Source: Fundidesulfovibrio magnetotacticus (GTDB lineage: Bacteria > Desulfobacterota > Desulfovibrionia > Desulfovibrionales > Desulfovibrionaceae). From it: a DNA stretch of 64,000 bases. Position 1 is the stretch's first letter; each line of letters begins with the position of its first letter. The stretch lies in contig NZ_BLTE01000005.1 in NCBI RefSeq assembly GCF_013019105.1, positions 124,001 to 188,000 of the forward strand, given 5' to 3'. This document shows positions 1 through 8,084 of this stretch, one piece after another. A model generated the notes under the pieces. That model searched no databases, was not told the origin of the DNA, and saw nothing but the letters and a program-made list of their open reading frames with translations. A program made the translations under genes and the position numbers.

Positions 1-1
1 C

Positions 2-157
2 CTGCTCACGGCGGCGGCGCGCCAGCAGCCGGAGCTGCGCGCCCTCCTGGGACTCCAGGACGGCCAGACACTGCACGGCGGGCTCATGCTGGGCTGGCCG
101 CGCCACGCCTACCGCCTCGTGCCGCCGCGCCGCGAGGCCCGCGTCGCCTGGGTCTAG
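2..157 (+). CDS. Nitroreductase family protein, C-terminal fragment
   Basis: Only the last 51 codons lie in the window; the gene begins upstream of base 1. The visible tail (LGLQDGQTLHGGLMLGWP, then a Tyr-Arg-Leu-Val-Pro-Pro-Arg stretch, ending in VAWV) matches the C-terminus of nitroreductase-fold flavoproteins, which typically end in G-x-P-x-x-x-Y-x-R-x-P-x-R and a short hydrophobic tail. Such proteins bind FMN and reduce nitro or other electron-poor compounds with NAD(P)H; in anaerobes they often carry an N-terminal ferredoxin domain, which cannot be checked here. The gene is convergent with the beta-lactamase-like gene that follows. Confidence 0.6.
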   Translation: MLTAAARQQPELRALLGLQDGQTLHGGLMLGWPRHAYRLVPPRREARVAWV

Positions 158-166
158 CGTTGCGGT

Positions 167-250
167 CTCACAATCCGCCCACACGGATTGGCAAGGCAAG
201 CACCCAAAACTATTGGTTTTGATTATGAACAACAGGTTCTTGTCTTTCAA
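167..250 (-). repeat. Dispersed AT-rich stem-loop element, copy A
   Basis: This 84-bp intergenic stretch between two convergent genes, read on the minus strand, aligns without gaps to 26561-26644: about 61 of the first 80 bases match by hand count. Shared blocks include ACAAGAACCTGTT and a terminal GGCGGATT/GACGGATT. It can form two small hairpins: CAAAAC-CAATA-GTTTTG, and AATCCG-N6-CGGATT near the end. Other copies are at 7021-7100 and 26481-26541. Confidence 0.6.
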
Positions 251-315
251 ATCGTGAAACCAGCCGCACCCTCATGACAGCCGGTCCGTCCGCCCCGCAG
301 CGGGCGCGACCGGCC

Positions 316-1521
316 TCAGCGGCCGTACACCGCCCGCACCAGCTCCCAGGGGAACTCCCCGTCCATGCCGTCGGGGGTGGTGTTGGTCAGGACCACCAGG
401 CTCAGGCCCGAGGCCCTGTCCACCAGGAAGAAGGCTCCGTACGCGCCGCTCCAGCGCCACGTCCCCCTGGCGCTCGGGCTCCCCGCCGCCGCCGGGTCCA
501 ACAGCACGGCCGCCCCGTACCCGAAGCCCCAGCCGGGGCCGGGGCCTCCCTGGCCCGGTTCCAGGCGGTTCTGCGTCATCGACCGGGCCGCCTTGGTCCC
601 CAGCGCCGCGCCGCCCGCGCGCACGACCTCCAAAAACGCCAGGTAGTCCGACGCCGTGCCGCACATCCCCGCCCCGCCAGAGGGGTACGCCCCCGGATCG
701 GTGATGCGCGAGGGCGCGAAGCGCGCGCCCGAGGCCCCGAACGCCACCACCTGCGGATCGTCCATGCGTCTGAGCACGCCCCCTTCCCGCACGTAGGGCA
801 CGGCCAGGCGCTCCGGGTCCGAGACCAGGAACCCCGTGTCCAGCATGTTGAGCGGTCCCGTGACCAGCCGGGCCGTCAATTCCGGCAGGGGCGCGCCACC
901 GGCCTGCTCCGCCACGGCCCCCAGCACGTCCACGGCCAGGGAATAACTCCACGCCCCGCCCGGCGCACCCGCCAGCGGGACCGACGCCAGACGCCGCAGA
1001 TTCTCCTCCAGGGTGATGCCCGGACGGTCCAGCCCGTCGGACACTCCGGCCCGGGCGTACGTTCCGCCCGGAGGCTGGAGGAAGCCGTACGTAAGCCCCG
1101 CCGTGTGCGTGAGCAACTGCCCAACCGTGATCACCGCGCCACCGCCGCCGGGAAGCTCCGGCGCAAACCAGGGAAGCCAGCGCGTCACCGGGTCCTCCAG
1201 GGAGAGCGCCCCGCGCTCCGCCAGGGCCAGGACCACGGCGCTCGTCACGGGCTTGCTCAACGAGGCCAGGCGGAACACCGCGTCCGGACGCATGGCGCGG
1301 CGCGCCTCCCGGTCCGACCAGCCCCAGGCCCCGGCATGGACCACCCGGCCGTGACGCGCCACCAGCACCACCGCCCCGACAAGGCGCTCCTCCTCCACGG
1401 CCCGGCGCAACACCGCGTCCACGCGCTCGCGGAGAGGGGCGGACAGGCCGGGCGTCGTGACGAGCAACCACGGCAGGAAGCAAAGAAGGAAAGACAGGAT
1501 GCGACGCGCACGCAGCGTCAT
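316..1521 (-). CDS. Serine hydrolase, beta-lactamase / class C PBP fold
   Basis: This is a 401-residue protein of the beta-lactamase family (Pfam PF00144), which includes class C beta-lactamases, DD-peptidases and EstB-type esterases. Seen: a hydrophobic N-terminal segment (residues ~8-28, ending L-S-A) that looks like a signal peptide; the SxxK motif S87-L-S-K90 supplying the nucleophile and general base; and a Y-S-L triad near residue 190 in place of the usual YxN. The ATG at 1521 is preferred over the in-frame ATG at 1704 because a GAGGAG ribosome site sits just upstream and the signal peptide starts there. Substrate unknown: peptidase, esterase and lactamase are all possible. A large hairpin array lies immediately upstream. 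Confidence 0.8.
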   Translation of the reverse strand: MTLRARRILSFLLCFLPWLLVTTPGLSAPLRERVDAVLRRAVEEERLVGAVVLVARHGRVVHAGAWGWSDREARRAMRPDAVFRLASLSKPVTSAVVLALAERGALSLEDPVTRWLPWFAPELPGGGGAVITVGQLLTHTAGLTYGFLQPPGGTYARAGVSDGLDRPGITLEENLRRLASVPLAGAPGGAWSYSLAVDVLGAVAEQAGGAPLPELTARLVTGPLNMLDTGFLVSDPERLAVPYVREGGVLRRMDDPQVVAFGASGARFAPSRITDPGAYPSGGAGMCGTASDYLAFLEVVRAGGAALGTKAARSMTQNRLEPGQGGPGPGWGFGYGAAVLLDPAAAGSPSARGTWRWSGAYGAFFLVDRASGLSLVVLTNTTPDGMDGEFPWELVRAVYGR

Positions 1522-1560
1522 GGCGCTTCTCCTCGCTGGGACGTTGAACGCCTCCGGCGG

Positions 1561-1735
1561 CTGGAGAGGGCGCTGCCCTCTCCAGACCTCACCCGCCAGG
1601 GCTCCGCCCTGGACCTGCTGGGGGGATGATCCCCCCAGACCCCGCAATTGCTTCGCGGGCTTCACCGGGTATGCCGTCGTGTCCCGGTGAAGCCCGCGAA
1701 GCAAAAAGGGATTCCATAAGGCCCTTGCCCTTTGG
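1561..1735. repeat. Array of back-to-back intergenic hairpins
   Basis: Four perfect inverted repeats stand in a row: 1561-1585 (11-bp arms, CTGGAGAGGGC), about 1596-1613 (CCAGGGC arms), 1618-1638 (CTGGGGGGAT around one base), and 1648-1704 (22-bp arms, 13-nt loop). A fifth, imperfect one (CCATAAGG / CCTTTGG) follows at about 1714-1735. The array lies between two minus-strand genes, after the MerR-like gene and before the beta-lactamase-like gene. No run of T follows the largest hairpin on either strand, so it is not a standard intrinsic terminator. It resembles REP/BIME-type modules. Confidence 0.7.
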
Positions 1736-1788
1736 GCGCCGGAGGCATCTTCTCGGATCGCCTTGCACTCTGCCAGAACTTGTCGGCA

Positions 1789-2394
1789 TCAAACTTTTAC
1801 GCCCTTGATCTTTTCGAGCAGATGCTTCTCCATCTGCCGCGAGTCTTTGCGCAGGCGCACCAGTTCGGCTTCGAGCACCTTGAACTTGGCAGCGTGGTTT
1901 TCGTTTTCCGCCCGCAGGGTCACGATTTCCCGTCGGGCCTCTTCCAGATCATCGCGCAGGGTTCGTGCGGCCGGGTCTTCCAGGGCAGGGGCCGTGGCGG
2001 CCGGGACACCCTGCGCGCCGAGCCAGGCCGACAGGCGCTGTCCCATGGCTTCGGCCATGGCCGTGCCGATGCGCAGGGCGAGTTGTTCCACGTCGGGCTG
2101 CTGGACTGGCGCGGGCCGCACGATGACGGCTTGCGCCTGCCTATCCGGGGAGTCCGTCGCGGCGAAACGCCGGGCCAGTTCGTCGCGGACCTCGGGAACT
2201 GCCAGTCCCGACCCGAGCAACTCCGCGATGGCGCGGAACACGTCCAGGGCTTCCGGCTCGAAGCGTCGTCCGCGACCTTGGCCCCGGCCGGGCAGGAAGT
2301 CGCCGAAGCGGTTCTTCCAGTAGTGCAGGGTGGACTCGGGCACGTCCAGGCTTTTGGCGATGGCGGCAATGGAATGGAGCGGCGTTTCGGGCAT
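1789..2394 (-). CDS. MerR-like HTH regulator with C-terminal coiled coil
   Basis: This 201-residue protein opens with a winged-helix MerR-type DNA-binding domain (residues ~5-70): an IAAIAKSLDVPESTLHYW recognition segment, then R-F-x-P-E-A-L-x-V-F-R-A-I. The middle is Ala/Pro-rich, and residues ~140-195 form a heptad-like Glu/Arg/Leu coiled coil, probably for dimerisation. There is no conserved Cys-based metal site, unlike metal-sensing MerR proteins, so the effector is unknown. It is transcribed divergently from the acyltransferase at 2560, and control of that gene or of itself is possible but unproven. Confidence 0.75.
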   Translation of the reverse strand: MPETPLHSIAAIAKSLDVPESTLHYWKNRFGDFLPGRGQGRGRRFEPEALDVFRAIAELLGSGLAVPEVRDELARRFAATDSPDRQAQAVIVRPAPVQQPDVEQLALRIGTAMAEAMGQRLSAWLGAQGVPAATAPALEDPAARTLRDDLEEARREIVTLRAENENHAAKFKVLEAELVRLRKDSRQMEKHLLEKIKGVKV

Positions 2395-2559
2395 GTGGTC
2401 CTCCGGCGATCCTTGGTGCGTAGGGCGCGGGAGCGCCTTTCGTCAACATCGCCGCCCGGGCTTGACCGGTTCGGCGCGAAGGGTCACGGAATCTCCACGG
2501 CTCCGCAACACGCCGGGGGTACCTGGGGTCAACCACCGCTCCAACCAGGAGGAGACCCC

Positions 2560-4383
2560 ATGGAACCCGGAACACCCGCACGCCGCGCCGATTTTCTCGC
2601 CCTTGACGGGGCGGTCAAGAACCCTTTCGCCCGCACGGTGCTCAAGGCTGTTGGCGGTCCTCTGCGCCGCGCTTTGGCCCTGGACCGCTTGGCCAAGGCC
2701 TACGAGTCCGTCCCCCGGGGCGGCACGCCCGTGGAGTTCCTGCGCGGCGTCATCGACGCTTTCGGCTTCCGCTACCGCGTGAGCGGGGAGGAACTGGCGC
2801 GCATTCCGTCAACTGGCCCCGTGGTGGTTGTGGCCAACCATCCCTTCGGCGGCATGGAGGGCGTGATCCTCACGGAAATGCTCGCGGGAGTGCGCCCGGA
2901 CGTGAAGGTGATGGCCAATTACCTGCTCGGTCGCATCGAGGAGTTGCGCGACCTGTTCATCCTGGTGGACCCTTTCGGTGCGTCGGGGGCCTGGGCGCGC
3001 AACGTCGCGCCCTTGCGCCAGAGCGTGGCCTGGCTGCGCGGCGGCGGCTGCCTGGGGGTGTTCCCGGCGGGCGAGGTGGCCCATTTCCGCATGGACGAGC
3101 GCCGCGTGGCCGATCCGGCCTGGAGCCCTTCCGTCGCGCGCATGGTGCGCGCCTGCGGAGCCACTGTGGTGCCCGTTCATTTCGCCGGGGCCAACGGCCC
3201 CATGTTCCATCTGGCGGGGTTGGTGCATCCGAGGCTTCGCACCATGCTGCTGGGCCGCGAGTTCGTGAACAAGGCCCGCAAGGAGGTGGAGGTGCGCATC
3301 GGCCGCCCGGTGCCGCCGCAGGCATTGGAAGGGCTCACCGACGAGCAGGCCGCCGGGCATCTGCGCCTGTGCGCCGAGGTGATGGGCCGCACGAGGCCGC
3401 GCGCGCTGCCCGCGCGCTTTCCCCTGCGGGGCGTGCGCCGCCAGGAGGCCCTGGCCCCGGCGCAGGACCCGGAGCTTATGGAGCGAGAGCTGGAGAGGCT
3501 CCCGGCTGAATGCCTGCTTCTGGAGTCCGGGGGAATGCGCGCCTACGAGGCGCGCGCCGCTCAGATTCCGCTGATCCTGCGCGAGATCGGACGCCTGCGC
3601 GAAATGACGTTCCGCAAGGTCGGCGAGGGCACGGGCAAATCCTGCGATCTGGACGGCTTCGACGGACACTATTCCCACGTTTTCCTCTGGAGCGTCTCCG
3701 CCCGCGAGGTGGTCGGGGCCTACCGTCTTGGCCGCTCGGACGAGATTCTTGCCACGCGGGGCCGGTCCGGTCTCTATGTGGACACGCTCTTCAAGCTCAA
3801 GCCCGGCTTCCTCACGCGGCTGGGGCCTGCCCTGGAGATGGGCCGCTCCTTCGTGCGCCCGGAACACCAGAAGAGCTACAACGCCCTGCTGCTGCTGTGG
3901 CGCGGCATCGGCACGGTGGTGGCGCGCGAGCCCCGCTACCGGACGCTCTTCGGCCCCGTGTCCATCACCAACGACTACCAGGCCGCTTCGCGCCAGCTCA
4001 TGGCGGACTTCTTCGAGGCGCGCGGCGGGGAGGGCTCGGGCCTCTCGCGGCTGGTGAAGCCGCGCACGCCCCTGCGCGGGGCGGCGTGGCTCAAGCGCGC
4101 GGCGCGCTCCCTGGTGGCCGACGTGGACCGCCTTTCGGAGCTTGTGAGCTCCATGGAAGCGGACCGCAAGGGCATCCCGGTGCTCCTGCGGCAGTACCTG
4201 AAGCTGGGGGGCAAGCTCCTGGCCTTCAACGTGGACCGTGAATTCAGCGACGCCCTGGACGGGCTGATCGTGGTGGACCTCCTGGAAACGGAGCGCCGCC
4301 AGCTGGAGCGCTACCTGGGGCGCGACGGCCTGGCTGGCTTCCTGGCGCACCACGGGGCCGAGGGGGGCCTTCGCAGCGCCTGA
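2560..4383 (+). CDS. Bifunctional acyltransferase, OlsF-like (PlsC-type + GNAT-type)
   Basis: This 607-residue protein has two fused acyltransferase modules. Residues ~60-290 form a lysophospholipid-acyltransferase (PlsC-like) domain with N-H94-P-F-G-G-M-E as catalytic box and F-P-A-G-E as the substrate-binding box. Residues ~310-520 resemble the OlsB/hemolysin GNAT-type N-acyltransferase (MTFRKVGEGTGKSCDLDGF region, then VVGAYRLGRSDEI). In Serratia OlsF this two-domain architecture makes ornithine lipids: the C-terminal domain N-acylates ornithine and the N-terminal domain adds the second acyl chain. The same role is inferred here. The ATG at 2560 is chosen for its AGGAGGAG site; upstream in-frame codons lie inside the MerR-like gene. 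A terminator follows at 4410. Confidence 0.75.
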   Translation: MEPGTPARRADFLALDGAVKNPFARTVLKAVGGPLRRALALDRLAKAYESVPRGGTPVEFLRGVIDAFGFRYRVSGEELARIPSTGPVVVVANHPFGGMEGVILTEMLAGVRPDVKVMANYLLGRIEELRDLFILVDPFGASGAWARNVAPLRQSVAWLRGGGCLGVFPAGEVAHFRMDERRVADPAWSPSVARMVRACGATVVPVHFAGANGPMFHLAGLVHPRLRTMLLGREFVNKARKEVEVRIGRPVPPQALEGLTDEQAAGHLRLCAEVMGRTRPRALPARFPLRGVRRQEALAPAQDPELMERELERLPAECLLLESGGMRAYEARAAQIPLILREIGRLREMTFRKVGEGTGKSCDLDGFDGHYSHVFLWSVSAREVVGAYRLGRSDEILATRGRSGLYVDTLFKLKPGFLTRLGPALEMGRSFVRPEHQKSYNALLLLWRGIGTVVAREPRYRTLFGPVSITNDYQAASRQLMADFFEARGGEGSGLSRLVKPRTPLRGAAWLKRAARSLVADVDRLSELVSSMEADRKGIPVLLRQYLKLGGKLLAFNVDREFSDALDGLIVVDLLETERRQLERYLGRDGLAGFLAHHGAEGGLRSA

Positions 4384-4409
4384 TTGACGAAATCGTCAAA
4401 CAAGCCCAC

Positions 4410-4447
4410 ACGGCCCCGGCGTTCGCGCGTCGGGGCCGTCTTTTTTT
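4410..4447 (+). terminator. Rho-independent terminator after the OlsF-like gene
   Basis: The 9-bp arms ACGGCCCCG / CGGGGCCGT (4410-4418 and 4431-4439) are followed by C and seven T residues, 26 bp after the stop codon of the acyltransferase gene. Confidence 0.9.
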
Positions 4448-4545
4448 GCGCTTTCACAAGGAGGCGGCAGGACGTCGGAGCGCCTTCCAACTCGTTGCAA
4501 TCACGATCTCTTTACGAAGGATTCCGAAAAGACGCCCGTCACGGT

Positions 4546-4620
4546 CAGTTCCGAAAAGCGCTTTTTCCGAAACTGGCCCGCGTCTTCGGGGTTGCCACCA
4601 TACATTATTGTAGTTAGTGT
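4546..4620 (+). promoter_or_regulatory. Possible promoter and imperfect palindrome upstream of the NifA-like gene
   Basis: An imperfect palindrome centred on GCGC spans 4546-4575 (CAGTTCCGAAAAGCGC against CAGTTTCGGAAAAAGCGC read from the other strand). A further TTCCGAAAAG copy lies about 30 bp upstream. Downstream, TTGCCA at 4592-4597 and TAGTGT at 4615-4620 are 17 bp apart, as in a weak sigma-70 promoter. Both calls rest on pattern alone. Confidence 0.3.
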
Positions 4621-4678
4621 TCGGCCGGACGGGACATTTGCCGTAAACCTCCCAACCGAGCCTCTTTCCAGGTCACCC

Positions 4679-6235
4679 ATGAAAAGCATCAGCCAGCTTG
4701 AACTAAAAGTTCTTTACGAAATTTCGCAAATCATCGGCCAGGCCCTGGACCTCGACCAGATCCTTGGCGACGTGCTGCGCATCCTCTCCGAAACCCTTGA
4801 GATGAAACGCGCCACCGTGACCCTCCTCGACGAGGAGACCTCGCTCCTGGCCATCCGCGCCTCCCACGGCCTCTCCGCCGAAGAGAAGAAGCGCGGCGTC
4901 TACAAGCTCGACGAAGGCGTCACCGGGCGCATCTTCCAGACCGGCAAGCCCTTCGTGGTCCCGGACATCGCCAAGGAACCCCTCTTCCTGGACCGCACCC
5001 GCTCGCGCGCCCTGGAGCGCGGCCGCATCGCCTTCCTGGGCGTGCCCATCATGCTCAAGGGCCTGGCCGTGGGCGCGCTCACCGTGGACCGCCTCTTCGG
5101 CGACGACGTCTCATACGACGAGGACGTGCGCCTGCTCTCCATCGTAACCGCGCTCATCGGCCAGTTCGTGCACCTGGGCAAGCAGGTGCGCGCCCGCGAG
5201 GAGCACCTGCGCCGCGAGAACCTGACGCTTCGCTTCAAGCTCTCCAAGACCTACCACCGCTTCTTCATCGTGGGCCAGAGCCAGCCCATGGTGCGCGTGC
5301 ACCAGATGATCGAGAAGGTGGCCCCCACCCGGGCCACGGTGCTCCTGCTGGGCGAGTCCGGCACGGGCAAGACCCTCACCGCGCGCATGATCCACGAGCT
5401 CTCCGACCGCGCCAAGTATCCCTTCATCAAGGTGAACTGCGCGGCCATCCCGGAAAACCTCCTGGAAAGCGAACTATTCGGCTACGAGAAGGGGGCCTTC
5501 ACCGGCGCGGTGGCCCCCAAACCCGGCCGCTTCGAGGAAGCCGACAAGGGCACCATCTTCCTGGACGAAATCGGGGAACTCTCGGCAGGAACCCAGGCCA
5601 AGCTCCTGCGCTTCCTCCAGGAGCGCGAGTTCGAACGCCTGGGCGGCGGCAAGACGCGAAAGGTGGACGTGCGCATCATCGCCGCCACCAACCGCGACCT
5701 GGCCGACGCCGCCGCCATGGGCGAATTCCGCGAGGACCTCTACTACCGCCTGAACGTCTTCCCCGTGCTGGTGCCCAGCCTGCGCGAGCGCCGCGAGGAC
5801 ATCCCGGCGCTTTTGAACCACTTCCTGGACAAGCTCTCGCGCGAGTACGGGCGCAGGCTCTCCTTCTCGCCCCGCGCCCTGGACGCCCTGGTGAAGTACG
5901 ACTGGCCCGGCAACGTGCGCGAGATGGAAAACCTCGTGGAGCGCCTCTCCATCATGGTGGAGGACGAGCGCATCGACCTGGCCGACATCCCGCCCTACTT
6001 CTTCGCCTCCGGCAAGCCCCAGGCCGCCCTGCCCGCCGAGGGCGCGGGCAGCCTCAAGGACATGGAAAAGCGCGAGGTGATGGCCGCCCTGGAGCGCCAC
6101 GGCTGGGTGCAGTCACGCGCGGCCCGGGAACTGGGGCTCACGCTGCGCCAGATGGGCTACCGCATCAAGAAGTTCGGCCTGGAGCGCCTGGTGGACGAAC
6201 GCCGGGGCCGCGAGCACGGCCTGGAAACCCACTGA
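4679..6235 (+). CDS. Sigma-54-dependent activator, NifA-like (GAF-AAA+-Fis HTH)
   Basis: This 518-residue enhancer-binding protein has an N-terminal GAF sensor (residues ~10-165). A central AAA+ domain follows with Walker A GESGTGKT (~225-232), the sigma-54 contact loop GAFTGA (~273-278) and Walker B G-T-I-F-L-D-E. The C-terminal Fis-type HTH ([20 protein letters not shown]) is close to that of NifA. It would hydrolyse ATP to open sigma-54 RNA polymerase complexes. The linker before the HTH lacks the Cys pair of oxygen-sensitive NifA proteins. No nif gene or clear sigma-54 promoter lies nearby, so the target is unknown. ATG 4679 starts where the GAF homology begins; an in-frame TTG at 4592 is less likely. 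Confidence 0.85.
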   Translation: MKSISQLELKVLYEISQIIGQALDLDQILGDVLRILSETLEMKRATVTLLDEETSLLAIRASHGLSAEEKKRGVYKLDEGVTGRIFQTGKPFVVPDIAKEPLFLDRTRSRALERGRIAFLGVPIMLKGLAVGALTVDRLFGDDVSYDEDVRLLSIVTALIGQFVHLGKQVRAREEHLRRENLTLRFKLSKTYHRFFIVGQSQPMVRVHQMIEKVAPTRATVLLLGESGTGKTLTARMIHELSDRAKYPFIKVNCAAIPENLLESELFGYEKGAFTGAVAPKPGRFEEADKGTIFLDEIGELSAGTQAKLLRFLQEREFERLGGGKTRKVDVRIIAATNRDLADAAAMGEFREDLYYRLNVFPVLVPSLRERREDIPALLNHFLDKLSREYGRRLSFSPRALDALVKYDWPGNVREMENLVERLSIMVEDERIDLADIPPYFFASGKPQAALPAEGAGSLKDMEKREVMAALERHGWVQSRAARELGLTLRQMGYRIKKFGLERLVDERRGREHGLETH

Positions 6236-6346
6236 GGCCGCAAGGGGCCGACCCCAGCCCGGATCCCACAGCCCGGATCCCGCGGCCGGACCGGCGGCCG
6301 GACCCGCGCGGGGCCGCCGCGCCCGGGGCAGGAAACCAGACACCCC

Positions 6347-6793
6347 TCAGAAGGACTTGATCATCCAGGCCCCCAGGCCCAGGAGCACCACGCCCGCGAT
6401 GCGCGCCGGGCTCGCCGCGTGCTCGGGGAAGCCCAGCAGTCCGTGGTGGTCCAGGAGCACCGAGGCCACGAGCTGTCCGGCCAACATGAAGGCCGTCATG
6501 GTGGCCGCGCCCAGGCGCGGCCCCAGGTAGATGGTGGTGGCCACGAAGAAGGCCCCCAGCGCCCCGCCGATCCACAGCCAGGGCGGCGTGCGGGCCAGGT
6601 CGCCCGGGGAGGGCCACGTCAGGCGCTGGGCCAGGCACCAGCCCAGCAGGCAGAGCGTGCCCACCAGGAAGGAGACGAACGCCGCCTGGGCGGGATCGGA
6701 CAGGCGGCCGCGCAGGAGCACGTTCACCCCGGCCTGGACCGGAATGAGCGCCCCGGCGGCCACGGCCAGGACGAGAAGGGGGAGTTTTTCCAC
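6347..6793 (-). CDS. DMT-superfamily transporter, YdcZ (DUF606) type
   Basis: This 148-residue integral membrane protein has four or five hydrophobic segments. The opening PLLVLAVAAGALIPVQAGVN and the later TIYLGPRLGAATMTAFMLAG stretch are typical of the DUF606/YdcZ family of small drug/metabolite transporters. Substrate unknown. Translation is taken to begin at a GTG at 6793, because AGGAGG stands just upstream and the first membrane segment follows directly. The gene is convergent with the NifA-like gene and transcribed alone. Confidence 0.8.
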   Translation of the reverse strand: MEKLPLLVLAVAAGALIPVQAGVNVLLRGRLSDPAQAAFVSFLVGTLCLLGWCLAQRLTWPSPGDLARTPPWLWIGGALGAFFVATTIYLGPRLGAATMTAFMLAGQLVASVLLDHHGLLGFPEHAASPARIAGVVLLGLGAWMIKSF

Positions 6794-7112
6794 GGCGAAC
6801 CTCCTGGTTCTTGCCCCCGGGGAGCGCGGCCGGAGGGCTAACAAGACGCCGGGTCTTGCGCCGGGCGGCCCGCACGGCCTGTGGCGGCCACGCCACATGC
6901 CTCGCAGGCGCGCCTGGACGGACGTTCCGTTCCCGGACGCAGGCGGCCAGCCCGGGGCGCAGCCAGCAGAAAGACCGCCTTGCGGCCGTGCCTCAATGCC
7001 GAACGTCTCGTGCTGCGTCCTCAAAGGCCGCCCATGCGGACAGCCAAAGCAAGTGGCGAAAAGCATCGGTTTTCATTTTGAAAACATCTTCATGTTTTTC
7101 AAAACCGCCACA
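6794..7112. other. Intergenic region upstream of the YdcZ-type gene
   Basis: This 319-bp stretch between two minus-strand genes has no convincing coding sequence. The part next to the transporter is GC-rich. The distal part (7021-7100) is AT-rich and holds dispersed element copy B. Confidence 0.5.
7021..7100 (-). repeat. Dispersed AT-rich stem-loop element, copy B
   Basis: Read on the minus strand, this 80-bp stretch aligns with copies A and C with small indels. It has GAAAA...TTTTC where A has CAAAAC...GTTTTG, so the stem is kept although the outer pair changed. The terminal CCG-N6-CGG hairpin is also present (CCGCCCATGCGG on the + strand), and it ends in TTTGA like copy C. Confidence 0.5.
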
Positions 7113-7604
7113 CTAGTGCTTGCGGGGTTTCTTTTCGCGCTTCTCCTTGTCCTTGCCCTTGTCCTTGCCCTTGCCCGCGCCCTTCTCTCCTTCGTTCTCG
7201 TCGCACTGCTCCGGCGCGGAGACATCCGGCTCGGACCGCGTATCCTCCGCAGCGACCGGTTCGGCACAGGGCGCCTGCTCGCAGACGGAGGCCTCCCGAG
7301 GTTCCTGCCCGGCCTCGTCTTCAACGCAGGGGGACGGCTCCACCGCGCTGATGCGAAAATCCGGCAGGGGGGCGGCCTCTTCCGGCTCCCGCCATTTCAC
7401 GGAGAGATCGAGCCGCTGCCGCCCTTTTTTGACGGCGGCCTCAACTTCGAATTCCAAGGCGCTGCCCGGCTTGAGGGTCAAAAATTCCTCTCCCCTGTGC
7501 AGGCAGACGACGCCCGCGCGCAGTCCGGTCGCCAGTTCTTCGAGCAGCACGGCCAGGTCCGAGGGGGCCAGCGTTCCTTCCAGCGAGAGACTTTTCGTGC
7601 TCAT
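7113..7604 (-). CDS. Amphi-Trp domain protein with charged tail
   Basis: This 163-residue protein has residues ~1-72 matching the amphi-Trp domain (LEGTLAPSDLAVLLEELATG, then VKWREPEE). That small domain of unknown molecular role is common in sulfate reducers. A low-complexity Glu/Pro/Cys-rich linker follows, with a basic tail of repeated KGKDKGKDKEK type. The tail could bind nucleic acid or polyanions, but this is only suggested by charge. It lies 52 bp downstream of the small gene at 7657 on the same strand, so the two may be cotranscribed. Confidence 0.65.
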   Translation of the reverse strand: MSTKSLSLEGTLAPSDLAVLLEELATGLRAGVVCLHRGEEFLTLKPGSALEFEVEAAVKKGRQRLDLSVKWREPEEAAPLPDFRISAVEPSPCVEDEAGQEPREASVCEQAPCAEPVAAEDTRSEPDVSAPEQCDENEGEKGAGKGKDKGKDKEKREKKPRKH

Positions 7605-7656
7605 GAGGGCTCCGGGTGGATGCGCCGCTCGGGGCGGCGGCTAGACGGTTGAAAGC

Positions 7657-7959
7657 TTAGTCGGCCGATTGCGGGCCTTGGTCCGGGCAGGGCGGCCACG
7701 GTGCGTCGTCCGCGCCCGAGACGCCCGAACCGCGCGCCTCGATGCGCGGCTTGTCCCGAGCCTCGCGGCGCAGTTCCTCCATTTTTCGCTCGACCTTCTT
7801 CACGAACTTGTCCAGGGCCTTGTTCACGGCCGTATCCACGTCGAGGCGCTTGTCCATTCCCCTGGCTTCCGCCTTCAGGGCCTCGATGCGTTCAGCCAGG
7901 TCGGCGTGGACGTTGAAGATCATGCGTTTGATCTCGCGATCACACTTGAAAATGGACAT
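7657..7959 (-). CDS. Small helical protein, possible ribbon-helix-helix regulator
   Basis: This 100-residue protein begins MSIFKCDREIKRMIFNVHAD, where a short beta-strand-like segment precedes two amphipathic helices (LAERIEALKAEARGMDKR and DVDTAVNKALDKFVKKVERK). The layout recalls ribbon-helix-helix DNA-binding proteins. No family is recognised with certainty. The C-terminus is Pro/Asp-rich and probably disordered. CGTAC motifs immediately upstream (7962-7992) could be a self-operator. Probably cotranscribed with the amphi-Trp gene. Confidence 0.55.
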   Translation of the reverse strand: MSIFKCDREIKRMIFNVHADLAERIEALKAEARGMDKRLDVDTAVNKALDKFVKKVERKMEELRREARDKPRIEARGSGVSGADDAPWPPCPDQGPQSAD

Positions 7960-7960
7960 T

Positions 7961-7992
7961 CCGTACCCTCAAATCCGTACAGATTTTGTACG
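7961..7992. promoter_or_regulatory. CGTAC inverted/direct repeats between divergent genes
   Basis: CGTAC occurs at 7962-7966 and 7976-7980, and its complement GTACG at 7988-7992. The last two form an inverted repeat with a 7-bp AT-rich centre (AGATTTT). The site sits directly upstream of the start at 7959, as an autoregulatory operator might. Function not shown. Confidence 0.4.
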
Positions 7993-8084
7993 CATATCGT
8001 CCAAACCCACAGGGCCGTCAACCACCTTCGGAGGCTTCTTGACGCGCACGCCCCGCCCGGGCATTCCAGCCCTCGGAGGACGCC

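Noticed and set aside
272-1483. Long open frames on both strands overlapping the beta-lactamase-like gene
   Set aside because: High GC content leaves few stops. The products are Arg/Gly/Pro-rich without domains, and the real frame carries SxxK and a signal peptide.
4592-4678. 29-residue N-terminal extension of the NifA-like protein from a TTG codon
   Set aside because: It overlaps the candidate promoter and lacks homology to NifA-type proteins, whose GAF domain begins right after the ATG at 4679.
6255-6310. Tandem AGCCCGGATCCC and GCGGCCGGACC repeats after the NifA-like gene
   Set aside because: Two short imperfect copies each in a very GC-rich convergent spacer; more likely part of a terminator region than a meaningful repeat.
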